Source of the DNA: Datisca glomerata
Taxonomy: Eukaryota; Streptophyta; Magnoliopsida; Cucurbitales; Datiscaceae
Length of the DNA: 64,000 bases
Assembly: GCA_003255025.1 (NCBI GenBank)
Contig: QANY01002375.1
Span: 2,548,647-2,612,646 of the forward strand
Reading direction: 5' to 3'
Positions 1 through 11,292 of this stretch are shown piece by piece. Within the stretch, counting starts at the first letter, position 1. Each line of letters starts with the position of its first letter. The notes beneath the pieces were generated by a model. The model searched no databases, had not been told where the DNA came from, and saw only the letters and a list, made by a program, of their open reading frames with translations. The translations under genes and the position numbers were made by a program.

Positions 1-478
1 CACCCCATCTTTAGAGAATTTGAAACCTGAGATAAGCTTGTCCTCACTAGCCTTAGAGAGTAATCTGGAAAGCACTTAATCACATAACAAAAATAAAAAA
101 GGTGATAAGGGATCACCTTGTCTGAGGCTCTTACTGAGTTCAAATACCTTTCTACACACTCCGTTCACAAAGAAACTGAAGAGATGCAATTAAAAATCCA
201 ATTACACCATTTGGAAGAAAATTCCAATCTTTTCATAGCCTCAGAAGATTCCATTCAATCCTGTCATAAACTTTCACCATATCTATTTTAAATGCAGCCT
301 CCACTACTTTCCCTTTCTTTTTAATACGAAAGGCATGCATGATCTCATGAGCTATTAGAATATTATTTGTGATAATACGCCCTGGGATTAAAGCACTTAG
401 AGTGTCATTGATATTTTTCCAATAACTCCCTTCAATCGATTGGTGAGGATCTTGGAAATTATCTTATAAATAACATTG
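1..478 (-). pseudogene. LINE ORF2, reverse transcriptase core (continued)
   Basis: The reverse complement encodes non-LTR RT motifs in order: NVIYKIISKILTNRLK near 475-425, a KIDMVKVYDRIEW block near 295-245 (the first catalytic-Asp region, usually FDxxKAYD), and SLRQGDPLS near 130-105. It joins the RT N-terminal part at 8,417 onward, across the Tat/Ogre-type insertion. The reading is broken by frameshifts and stops. The YADD box and the 3' tail lie beyond the window start. Role in life: copying LINE RNA at nicked target DNA. Confidence 0.85.
474..478. repeat. Left target-site duplication of Tat-A (CATTG)
   Basis: CATTG precedes the TG of the 5' LTR; CGTTG at 8,417-8,421 follows the CA of the 3' LTR. 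One mismatch is consistent with an old insertion. The site lies in the LCNV codons of the LINE RT. Confidence 0.75.
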
Positions 479-2561
479 TGTAGATATCGTATTTTGTCTG
501 GTCAAATACTTTAAAAATATAATTTTTTTACTCATATACTAATCTAAGACTATATGTGTGGTTTAAAAAATAACACAAGGCCTAAAAACAAGAAGAATTG
601 TCTAAAGACTAAAAAAAAAAGAGCAAAAACGATTAAAAATAAAATGTGAAGCCCTAAGTTTGCTTATAAATAGAGGGGAGATCTTCACTTGAAAAAGAGG
701 ATGAGAGAGAGAGAAAGAGAAGGGATTTAGAGAGAGAAAGAGACGCCTGGAGAAAATAGGAGAGACTTTTTAAAAAAAGAGAGAAATATAATTTTCATTT
801 CTATTAATCTTTCATCTTCTGCTATTCTTTTTATTAAGGTAGTTTAAATTTCTTACACTTTAGCTTACAATATATCTTGTTCATTATTATCCATCATCTA
901 TCTTCTTCATACTCATTTAGTCGATATTTTTTTTGTTTCCTTTTTCATACATAAGTGGTTTGTTCATTCTTTATCATTTCTCATACTCATAATCTTAAGC
1001 TTTATTTTCATGTATTATTGATTTCTCTACAAGTTTGATAATAAGATGTTTTTGTCATCAACTCAATCAATCAGGATGAAGATAAAGCTTTTGATGGATG
1101 TAAAATTAACTCAATGTGAATCAATCTATTTAATGTGTTGAAAGTGTATATTTGATGAAAAGAGCCTCTATGATAGTTTCTCACACATAAAAATGCATAA
1201 AATAGAGAGTAAAACCTCTATACAAGATTATGCAAATAATTAAATTTGAATTTTTTTATGTTCTTACAAGTCTTTTTTTTTGTTATCATTTTTGTGACTC
1301 TTGTTTGAACTAGTTACCATTCATGATCATTCCTATCAATGAAGGAAGAAAGGAAATATGATAATTAGTAAACTAAGTAGTCTAAAATAAAAATAATATA
1401 TCCCAAACAAAAATATTCTCTCTTTGAAAGTTTTATTGATTTTTCTTTAGTGACACTTGTTTAAATTAGTTGCCATCAATGATCAATCCTTTGCTATTTG
1501 ATTAGCAATGAGGGAAGAAAAGAAAAATGGTATAATAGACTATGTAGTAAAAAATAGTATGTTCATGCCAATTATGCGTATCATTAAGTATTATTCATAG
1601 ATTAATTTATTTACACATACAAAATTTTTTATTATTAATTAATTTATGAAATAATTATATATATATTTTAAAAAATAAATTACAAAAAAAAAAGCAGAGT
1701 GTGACATCTCCAATTTTTTTTATTTTGTGTATTTTTTCATTTTTTTGTATTTTTTGTATTATTTTTTTGTATTTTTATTTGTAGATATTATGGTTTGTTT
1801 TAATTTATTTTGTTTATACATATCTTTTTACTTGTTTGAAATATTATTTTCTTATTGTCACTCTAATTTTTTTAATTTATTATACATTTTATCTTCTCTA
1901 ACATTTCTTTTCATTATTCTTTCTTTTTCTTTATAGTTGTTGTCTCTTCTTAGTTATCTATATATCATTGTCATAGCATCATGATTGTATATGATTATTG
2001 TTTCATTCTTTTATCATCAGAATTGACGTTCATAAATTAAAACCATAACAATTAGATGTAAATTTGATTAATTTAATTATTTAGTTTAAACTAAGAAAAT
2101 ATGATGACAGATTTTGAGATTTTTAAGATACCAAATTTCTCAAACTACCGAGCTGAGTAATTATTTTTGGGATACCGAGAATGACTCTAATAATGCTTTG
2201 ATTTTAAATATATATATATATATATAACAAAAAATAATTTTCAATGGCCTTTGTACCTCCCATTAAATGTCATTTATTTTTCATTTTTATGATACAAAAT
2301 GTATCAAATGGGAGATTCAAAAATGAATCTCTTTAATCTTGTTTTAAAATATAATTTGAATAAATTTGATTAAATTTGGTAATCATTTAAACAATGGGTG
2401 TTGTGGTGCTAATACTTTTCCCACACACAAATGACTCCCGAACTAACTTTGAGTTTTCGTAGATCAAAATTTATATTTTAAAATTGGTGGAGACTCTAAA
2501 TTTCTTTTCTCCACAAATAAGTTTTTTAATCACCGCACCGCTTCGCATGCTCGTTGTGACA
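479..2561 (+). repeat. Tat-A 5' LTR
   Basis: The LTR runs from TGTAGATATCG to CGTTGTGACA. Positions 1,019-2,561 align with 7,063-8,416. The stretch of about 220 bp around 2,188-2,405 is missing from the 3' copy; the retained text there looks like the usual sequence of this LTR type, so I read it as a deletion in the 3' copy. The AT-rich body contains Phe/Leu-rich open frames that are not genes. Confidence 0.8.
665..672 (+). promoter_or_regulatory. TATA box of Tat-A 5' LTR
   Basis: TATAAATA, followed by a purine-rich GA tract at 700-760 typical of a transcribed LTR leader. It lies about 190 bp into the LTR. The matching segment is absent from the 3' LTR copy. Confidence 0.55.
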
Positions 2562-2585
2562 GCTTAACGACTCTACTGGGGACGC
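2562..2585 (+). promoter_or_regulatory. Tat-A primer binding site
   Basis: Directly after the LTR the sequence reads ACGACTCTACTGGGGAC. This matches the GGCGACTC-x-x-CTGGGGA type PBS (tRNA-Arg class) used by Tat/Ogre elements, with mutations in the first bases. Confidence 0.65.
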
Positions 2586-3329
2586 AATTGGTCTAACCAT
2601 TTTTAGATCGATAGAAAGTCAAGCCAAAATTTTATAACATGCTATCCTTTTTGTGTGGTTCTTTAATTATTTATTTGATTTATTATTTTTCTTATTCATG
2701 CTTGTAATTATATATAGTTAATTTTTTTACAAAGTATATTTCTTTACATAATTTCTAATTTCACACATATACACTAGCCCTATACACGAGTTTTCCGTTT
2801 AGGATTAGCGAGAATGAGTAGTGGATTGCATTCATGGAACTGCGATTTCCGTGCATGCTCATGAAAGTTCTCACTCAGGTTGACCTTTTCAGGATACCGT
2901 TTGAGGGCTTCTATTATTCCGTTCGGATAATAGTGCAGACAACCTGAAAGCCTATTAAGAGATTTGAGAACCCAACCACACATGTATTTTGTTCTTAGAA
3001 CCTATCTCATGCCAATGTTTAATAGAAATAGAGATTCTTCTTAAATATGGTATCATGATTAATTTTGTTCATGTATATATGTCCTACGCTCTTTAAACAT
3101 TTTTTTCTTCCCTATTGTTTCACTTTTGATTTCGTCTTTCTTTTTTGCATACATGCATCCTGCTGTATAATAAGGAATATAAAAAAGTATTCAATTCATT
3201 CATATTTTAGAGACCATGACTTCCACTCCGAGTATGATGGAAGATCAAGTTAGAGTAGCCCAATGGTCAAAGGAAACGCATAAACGAAAAGGAGATTGTC
3301 TGAAAAGGGATGATGTTGTTTTTCTACCA

Positions 3330-5030
3330 GCACTAAGATAGAGTTCGCACACACTTACTTGGAGAGGTTGAAGAAGATATGGGAGGATTTCTCACCGGAG
3401 TAGAAAAATTTCTTTGTCTGCAAATATGGTCACATCGCTTATCTTCTGTATATTACAGTGAACGCTCACATTCTTGAGGCTTTAATGCATTTTTGGGACC
3501 CTCAGTATAGATGTTTCACCTTGGGAACAATTGATCTTACTCCTACAATTGAAGAATATCAAACCCTACTGAATGTCCCACTGCAAAACACGAATAAAGT
3601 TTATAATTATGACAAAAAGCTCACATTGGAGAGAGCTTTGTCCAAGCTCTTGGGTACTGTCCATGCATCTGAGATTGAGAAAATTTTGAAAGTTAAAGGG
3701 GGAATAAGTGTGTGCCGCTGGATTACTTCCTAGATCTCACCCTAAATGTCTTGAAGGAAGATAAATGTATGACTCTTTATGCTCTGTGTATTTATGGCAC
3801 CGTGTTGTTTCCAAATATTCAAGGTTACGTGGATGATAAAATAATAAAAATGTTCTTGCAAGTTGAACATGGTGTTAACCCTGTTATCTCGCTGAGACTT
3901 TTCGTTCCTTAAATCACATCCGAGTGTTTGAAAAAGGGAAGTTCATCGGCTCTCCATCTCTTTTGTGTATTTAGATTCTTAGCCATCTAAGATGTCCACC
4001 AAATTTCAAGTGTCCTCAAGTTAAGTTTTCAAGTCCATGGATGAAGGTGAGAATTCCCATTGGAGAATTTGGAATGGTCAAATGGAATGGTCAAAAGGGG
4101 TGTGACTCTCATACCTATCAAAGTTGAAAGATGAGGATGTTATTTGGAAAGCCCATTGGATGCCGTCAACATCGATGATCTATAGATGTGGTGACTTTCA
4201 ATGGGTCCCGCTCCCAGGACCATGTGGTTGTACTAGTTATGCTTCACTAATGGTGCTCCGTCAATAATACATGAGACAATTTATCCCTGCCACGCATGCA
4301 TTGAAGGATATCGAGATCAGTTATGATTCTTAAGATATTGAACAAAAATTTTGGATCCTGAACAATAACGAGAAGGGTGCAAAATGAGAAGAACCGCATG
4401 AACTGCATAAAGGAGTATGAAGCGTGACTTGAGAGTAGAGGCAAAGTAATTATTGCCTTATAAGTTGATGATTCACAATCACACAAGTTAATGCAAGCTC
4501 ATCAGGAGATTGTTAAAAAGGAGGAGCAAGATGAGTTATATGAGGAGCGTAAAAAGAATTTAGCTCTTTTAGAAGAAAACATACTTCTAACAGTTGAGGA
4601 AAATTTGTCTGACAAACACAAGATCGAAGCCAAAAAATAACTCAGAGATTTGAGAAACAAGAGTTTGGAACTAACACTCACAAACTGAACATAAAAGTAG
4701 AAAGATGGCAGAGGACACTGAGAATTTACGAGGGGTAATCCATGAACAAGAGGATGGAATCATGAAACTAGAAAGGAAAAATAAGGTTGTACAAGAGGTT
4801 TAAGAGGAGGTGAAAGGCACTGTTGATAAGAAGAATACGACATCCTTGAGTTAGAAGAACAATATGACTCACTACGATGACTCGCTGCAAACCTTAAGAA
4901 CCAAGTTAGGAAAACCGAGTCAACAAATGATACTGAAGAAGTATTGAAAGTCATTGCAAACCTTGAGAACCAAGTTAGAGCGTATCAGAACGTGGCAAAG
5001 AAATTGGAAAGAAACAATGATGTTATTTGG
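3330..5030 (+). pseudogene. Tat-A extra ORF: plant-mobile-domain-like protein with coiled-coil tail
   Basis: The frame at 3,458-3,733 reads HILEALMHFWDPQYRCF, then TPTIEEYQTLL, then a HASEIEKILKVKGG block. After a frameshift near 3,710 it continues as PLDYFLDLTLN and CIYGTVLFPNIQGYVDDKI (3,712-3,912). This is the aminotransferase-like/plant mobile domain that Ogre-type elements carry upstream of gag; its biochemical role there is not established. Downstream, 4,490-5,030 is rich in Glu/Lys/Asn with NLENQV-type heptads, a probable coiled coil. The whole is broken by many stops and at least two frameshifts. It lies between the PBS and gag, as expected for this lineage. Confidence 0.75.
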
Positions 5031-5430
5031 CGGAACAAGCATCATTTTTTAAAGGAAATATTTTGTCTATCCATCCTAATGGGGAGAACTTGTGTAAGTT
5101 TTTGAAGAAATCAACAGAGATTTGGCTCATTTTGGTCATTTTGTATAAACTCATATTGCGGAGTAGTGTAATTGACTTCTACGTACTTAAATGTAGTGGA
5201 TGCTTTACTAATTGAATGAAATTGAGTACTTTTGGACTTTCACTTTGCGCAGTATCATTTCCCAAGCATAATTTTACTTTCATTATTATTATTATTGTTA
5301 TTATTTCTTCTTCTTCATTACCAAAATCTACCATCTCATTGCTTTATTTTTATTTATTTAAAACAAAAACTTTTCAAAGATATCCCGTCAACTCCAACAT
5401 CCCTATCGAACGTGAGCTCAAGTTAGGGTC

Positions 5431-7062
5431 ATGGACGAGCAAGAAAGAGAGCAATCATGAGAGAAAATGAAAGAAGAAATTAGGGAGCTAAAAGAGAAAA
5501 TGGCCAGAGTCCTAGAACTCCTCACCGTCAGTATGAGAAAAGCTTGTCTTGAAAATCCACAAGGGGCTCAATCATCACAAAAACAACTGCCAATCGATAC
5601 TCCACCTTACCCTCATGGGTTCACTTCAACCTATCAACATCATCAGACTGACCACTTTCAACATGTTTCACCATTAGTAAATATTCATCACTATCCATTT
5701 TCAAATGTTCAGGAAATGATACAGACAGGGAAGATTGGGTACAACCCATCCGCAATGGCACATGGTCATAACAAAGCTTTCACTCCACAAGGTGAACTTG
5801 TAATGAGCCAATCATCATACCCGATATCGATGACCCAAATATGCAGAGGCCTGTTACTAAACCAAGCAAAGATCTAATGTCGAAAGATAAGCTGGACTTT
5901 CTAGAGGAGAGATTACGCGCCATTGAAAGGTCAGATATGTATGGAACCATTGATGCCACCCAATTATGTTTAGCCCCAGATATAACTATCCCACATAAAT
6001 TCAAATTACCTGAGTCTGAAAAATATGAGGGTAGTACATGTCCGGGAAGTCACCTTATCATGTATTGTAGAAAGATGGCTGCTTGTGCAAATGATGATAC
6101 GCTGTTGATTCATTTCTTTCAAGATAGCTTGATAGGGCCTGCACCTCACTGATATATCCAATTAGATAACCAACATATTCAGAGGTGGAAAGATTTAGCT
6201 GATGCTTTCCTAAGACAATATAAATACAACATAGACATAGCTCCTGATCGTATGGATCTAAAAAGGATGGAGAAAAGGTCTACTAAACGCTTTAAATAAT
6301 ATGCGCAAATGTGGAGGTAATTAGTTGCTCAGGTACAACGCGCCTTATCAAAAAAGGAGATGGCTGCAACGTTCATCAACACCCATTTTATGATAGAGTG
6401 ATCGGTGAAAGGATTGAATATAAGGTAAAGAATGGAAGAATTTTAGAAGTTGTATCAGATACATCATCCGTAAAAAAAGGGCCGCCATTGAACCGAAAAG
6501 AAGGGGATGAACAAATGATGAATTTTGGGTACCCGTCACAAGCTATGAACCCAGGGTCACGATATTCAAAGTATAGTGAAGGGCTTAAATCTACGACATC
6601 ATATATGACAAATACCTCACAAATTCTGTACAATTATCACCCTCAACAATGAACATTTCAAAACAACCCAAGACCCAGTTTCAGATCACCGACTAACCAG
6701 CAGATTATTGGTGAGGCTGATCAGCCTTAGAGGGAAAATAGAAATAATCAACATTTTGTCCAATATGATCCAATCCATATGTCGTATACAAAACTCTTAC
6801 CAGAATTGATACAGAATAATCAATTGGTGTCGATTCCTTATGAACCTCTCTAGCCACCATATCCAAGGTGGTATGATCCGACTCGTTGTGATTATCTTGC
6901 TGGGGCAGTGAGACATTCGACCGAGAATCGCACGACATTAAAAGGTAGAGTACAAGCAATGATCAAGGTTGGATGGTTGAATTTCAATAATGCTAATGTG
7001 AACCCAAATATCAATTCCATTCTTCTACCTAATCATGGGAATCCTACCATAAACGGAAATGT
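5431..7062 (+). pseudogene. Tat-A gag polyprotein remnant
   Basis: The ATG at 5,431 opens MDEQEREQS, with a stop at 5,458; the frame then resumes with a Lys/Glu coiled coil (KEEIRELKEKMARVLELL). The retrotransposon-gag domain follows: FLEERLRAIERSDMYG, MYCRKMAACANDDTLLIHFF, KDLADAFLRQYKYNID, FYDRVIGERIEYKVKNG. Near 6,860-6,990 is a knuckle-like PPYPRWYDPTRCDY...HSTEN block whose last Cys is replaced, then GWLNF. At least two frameshifts (about 5,830 and 6,390) and several stops kill it. In life gag forms the virus-like particle. It ends abruptly at 7,062, where LTR sequence begins. Confidence 0.85.
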
Positions 7063-7817
7063 TGATTTCTCTACAAGTTTGATAATGAGATATTTTTATC
7101 ATCAACTCAATCAATGAGAATGATGATAAAGCTTTTGGAGGGTATAAAATTAATTCAATGTGAATCAACCTTTTAATGTGTTGAAATTGTATATTTGATG
7201 AAAAGAGTCCTTATGATAATTTCTCATACATAAAAATGCATAAAATAAAGAGTAAAATCTCTAGACAAGATTATGCAAATATTTAAGTTTTGAATTTTTT
7301 TATGTTCTTACAAGTCTTTACTTATTTTTTTAATTTTTGTTCATCATTTTTGTCACTTGTTTGAACTTGTTACCATCCATGATCATTCCTAGTAATGAAG
7401 GGAGAAAAGAAAAATGGTAATTAGTGAACTAAGTAATCCAAACTAAAAAATGTATATCCCAAACAAAAATATTCTATTTTTGAAAGTTTTATTAATTTTT
7501 CTTTAGTGACACTTGTTTAAATTAGTTACCATCAATGATCATTCATTTTCTATTTGATTAGCAATGAGGAAAGAAAAGAAAAATGATAATTAATAGACTA
7601 TGTAGTAAAAAATAGTACGTTCATGCCAATTATGTATATCATTATGTATTTTTCATAGATTAATTTATTTACACATAAATTTTTATTATTATTAATTTAT
7701 TTGTGAAATAATTATATATATATATATCACCCTCTCCAATTGTTTTTTGAATTTTTTATTGTTTTTTATTGTTTTTTAATATTAGTAGATATTATGGTTT
7801 GTTTTAATTTATTTTGT

Positions 7818-7865
<48 letters not shown>

Positions 7866-8416
7866 TTTTACTTGTTTCACATATTGTTTGCTTATTGTCA
7901 CTTTACATATTCTTTTTAAATTTATCAAACATTTTATCTTCTCTAACCTTTCTTTCCATTATTCTTTCATTTTCTTTATAGTTGTTATCTCTTTTTATTT
8001 TTCTATGTATTATTGTTATATTATTATGATTGTATGTGATTATTATTTCATTCTTTTATCATCAGAATTGACGTTCATAAATTAAAACCCTAATAATTAG
8101 ATGTAAATTTTGTTAATTTCATTATTTAGTTTAAACAAAAAAATCCGATGACGGATTTCAGAATTTTTGGGACACCAAATTTCTCAAACTACCGATGCGA
8201 GAAATTATTTTTGGGATACCAAGAATGACTCGGTGCTAATACCTTCCCCACTCACAGATGAATCCTGAACCAACTTTGAGTTTTCGTAGACCAAAATTTT
8301 TATTTTAAAATTGGGTGATCATTCACACCTTCAAATGATTGGTGATGATTCCAGATTTCTTTTCAGCACAAATAATTTTTTTAATCGCCGCTCCGTATCG
8401 TATGTCCGTTGCGACA
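7063..8416 (+). repeat. Tat-A 3' LTR, 5'-truncated
   Basis: This copy matches 1,019-2,561 of the 5' LTR but lacks its first ~540 bp and an internal ~220 bp. It ends GTTGCGACA. A (TA)n tract of about 40 bp at 7,821-7,862 is not present in the 5' copy. No polypurine tract precedes it, in line with a deletion junction. Confidence 0.8.
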
Positions 8417-9956
8417 CGTTGCACAAGTTAATGGGCCTAAACTGGAATAAATTTCTTGGGTTGGTCACTTGAGAGATAAGCACCATGTTTGTATGATTTA
8501 AACCAGGGGGACATAATTATAATGAAAAAAAATTAAATACTAATGAAAAAACATCATCACGTACCATCTCCCAAGTTGCATAAAAAAATGCTAACGTAAA
8601 TCTATCCGGACCCGGGCCTTTATTAGGATGCATATCTCGAATAGCATACATAATCTCCTCTTCAGTCACTTCTTTATCCAACATCTCCACATCAGAATCT
8701 TCAATCATTGGGGATAGAACATCAAGTGCAGCTTCAATGGAAACATAGGCTGTATTATCTGACTTGAAGAGATTTTGAAAATAATTCAAGGCCAACCTTT
8801 GAGGACTATCCCAACTTGTATACCACATACCATCACTATCCTCTAGACCCTGGATTTTCCCGTATCTTCTCCTAATTTTCACTCTTGCATGGAAATAGGA
8901 CGTATTCTCATCGCCATTACACAACCAATCAACTCGAGCACGATCTTTCCAGTATTTTTCCTCTTCTAAAATTGCGATCCACAATTTTTCCTCCAACTCC
9001 CTAATCCTCTTCAAGTCCGGATCCCATTCTCTATTATAACAAGAATTAATGTACTAAGATAAATCTTTAATCAACAGACTAGAGTTGGGTTTTGAATTAT
9101 TTTTTCTCCAATCAATCAATGCTCCACGGACAGCACCAAAAAGAGAAACGATGCTTCTATGGCCAGAATCTACTTTCCAATTTTCCAAGTTCTATCAATA
9201 AGGGAGCGTCAATCAGCATGTTGGCTCCATCTCCTATCGAATCTGAAAATGGGTTTTATTTTTCTACACGTATCCGTTGTATCCAGTAAAATTGGTAAAT
9301 GATCTGAACCATTCGCTGCTAGATGAAAAATCATTGCATTCAGATATGAATCAAGCCAACTACAGTGCACTAAGCATCTATCCAATCTCTCTTTAATTAG
9401 AGTCTCCTTATTCCTCATATTCACCCAAGTAAAATGAGGACTAACATATTCAATGTCCACTAAATTATAATCCTGGGTAAAATTTTACATCAACATAAAA
9501 CTAGAAACTCCCTTATTCCAACCCCCTGGTTCTCCAACGTACTCATCAAATCGTTGAAATCTTCCATAACTACAAATGCTTCTTGACAAGAGACACAGTG
9601 ATCTGTAAGGATCTCTAACTTTGTCTAATGAACCGTGTCAATTGTGCTTAAATACACCACAAACAGTCTCCAGTATGAATCTTTTATAACATCAAAGATC
9701 CTTAACTCCATGACAAACTCCCATATTTAATTAGAGTGGCCAATAAATCATCTGTCCAAAGATCGTCAGCCTGCACTACACCATAACATAACTGGATGCA
9801 CCAAGTGTGTACTTCAATTTATTCACCACTTCAGATCTATTTTTCATCTCTTATAGAATAATAAATTCTGGGTAATGGGTTTGTAAAGCCCTCGCAATGA
9901 GGAAATTGTCAGGGGTTCATCACACCCTAACAATTTCACACTAGAACTTTCATGAT
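8417..9956 (-). pseudogene. LINE ORF2: endonuclease and RT N-terminal region
   Basis: ORF2 starts at the ATG at 9,953 (reverse strand): MKVLV, then the endonuclease, with stops where conserved Trp codons belong. Further on are VMEDFNDLMSTL (9,575-9,540, the GDFN box), FTWVNMRNKETLIKERLDR (about 9,430-9,375), SDHLPILLD (the SDH catalytic box) and FRFDRRW. The RT N-terminus follows: WLCNGDENTSYFHA, MHPNKGPGPD, LNHTNMVLI, FRPINLCNV (to 8,417). An open stretch remains at 9,014-8,517. It is the APE-type endonuclease plus RT protein of an L1-type LINE. Interrupted at both ends by LTR element insertions. Confidence 0.85.
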
Positions 9957-9961
9957 GTATT

Positions 9962-10747
9962 TGTTGAATGTAGAGATGGAATAAAATACTTTCATTAACC
10001 AACAATTATAAAGAAATATAGAACATTTCAATGTAAATGCAACAGAAATGATTACAGTAAAATTTATCAGATCTAATAAACAAGATTAAATGAAAAATGA
10101 TTACAGCAAAATTAGAACTGAAAATACGATGTAGATCGAGGATTGCTCGAAAGCAATGTCCTAAAAATAATAATCGTCCTCCACAGAGTGCTTGGAGACT
10201 ACGACGAATCGTCTCTGCAGGATACAACGATCTAAGCCAGAGTACAACAACCAATTACTCTGACCCTCACAGAACTCCTTTTGTATTTCTCTCAATATGC
10301 AGGATGCTTGGTGATTGAGTGTTGTTGGTTCAAGGCTTGGAGAGCAAGCCAAACGTGTAGATAAATTAGAATCATATTTTTGATGATATTGTGGGATAAT
10401 GGAGATATTTTAATTATCTTATAGATTCTGTTTGGAGATATTTTCTTCTTATCCAAATAAATCAAAGAAAATTTATCCAAAAAATAAATCTTTTGACCGT
10501 ACCGACCGGCCGGACGGCGGCGGCGCGTGAAGGAAGGACCATGTGCCATCTAGGTCCTCTCTTCCCCACAAAATGTGGGTTGCCCCTTGGGGCTTACCAC
10601 AAGGCGTGAATGTTGGGTTTATAAACCCAACATTCTATCCTTGAGTTTCAATGTGGGACAAATTCTCACTCTATTTCACGTCACACATTTTCATTCATTT
10701 TTCATTCTTTCTTTGATTTTTCTTCTCTTCTTCTTTTCTCTCCAACA
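9962..10747 (-). repeat. Copia-1 3' LTR
   Basis: The 786-bp LTR runs TGTTGAATG...CTCTCCAACA in plus view. Its last ~115 bp match 14,635-14,751. It holds a perfect 28-bp palindrome (10,608-10,635) centred on TTTATAAA, and smaller hairpins (CCACAAAATGTGG; CCCCTTGGGG) just before it. Confidence 0.85.
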
Positions 10748-10758
10748 ATCCCCCACAT
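10748..10758 (-). promoter_or_regulatory. Copia-1 polypurine tract
   Basis: On the minus strand GTGGGGGAT lies immediately upstream of the LTR's TGTTGG, the position of the plus-strand primer. Confidence 0.7.
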
Positions 10759-11292
10759 GAATGAAATGTGTCCTAACTAGACAACAACATAAAAGAGAGC
10801 AGATGAGATATGTATCAAGAGAGGTGTCTTTTGGACTTGAACCTTTCGTAGTGAGAATTCATCGGATTTATTCTGAAGAACAGTGAACTACGTTCTTGAA
10901 CTGAACTTCCTCTGAGATAAACCGAGACAACAAATTTCACACATATCTCATCTTAATACATCTGAGTTCATACGATTTTGTTCATTTTGGTTCTGAACAT
11001 ATCCCGCTTTCATAAGAGCTTTAGAGAGGTTAAGCCTTTCAGACCTCTCATAGAAGCGACCCCACTTCTACTCTCATATATGTGACAACGATTAAGAATA
11101 TTCTGTCACTACTCCTCTGACAAGCAGAACATCAATGTCATTAAATACTTACGTATACCCTTTTACATCGACAGATAACACTCTATCTTCATATTATAGG
11201 AACTGGAAGAAACCATAGGTTTCTCAGTATTTCAATTTGAATCATCCCTGCCAGTTTGCCTATTGAACCTAGATCTTGGGATCTCCAGTCAA
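10759..11292 (-). other. Copia-1 3' untranslated region
   Basis: About 530 bp lie between the RNase H stop codon and the PPT. I see no coding similarity in it. Confidence 0.5.

Larger units (their letters stand above)
479..8416 (+). mobile_element. Tat-A: Tat/Ogre-type Ty3/gypsy element lacking pol
   Basis: The element begins TG at 479 and ends CA at 8,416, flanked by a 5-bp TSD, and sits inside the minus-strand LINE. In order it holds a long 5' LTR (479-2,561), a PBS-like site, an extra ORF with a plant-mobile-domain-like protein, a Tat-type gag, and a 3' LTR copy (7,063-8,416). No protease, RT, RNase H or integrase follows gag; the gag C-terminus runs straight into LTR sequence. The 3' LTR copy starts at the equivalent of position 1,019, so one deletion probably took pol and the first ~540 bp of the 3' LTR. 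The upstream ORF plus PBS type is the Tat/Ogre arrangement. Confidence 0.85.

Noticed and set aside
1727..1936. Phe/Leu/Tyr-rich small frame
   Set aside because: AT-rich LTR sequence of Tat-A; composition alone explains the hydrophobic translation.
5216..5470. Two overlapping small frames before Tat-A gag
   Set aside because: They translate a low-complexity ATT/TTC tract in the spacer between the extra ORF and gag.
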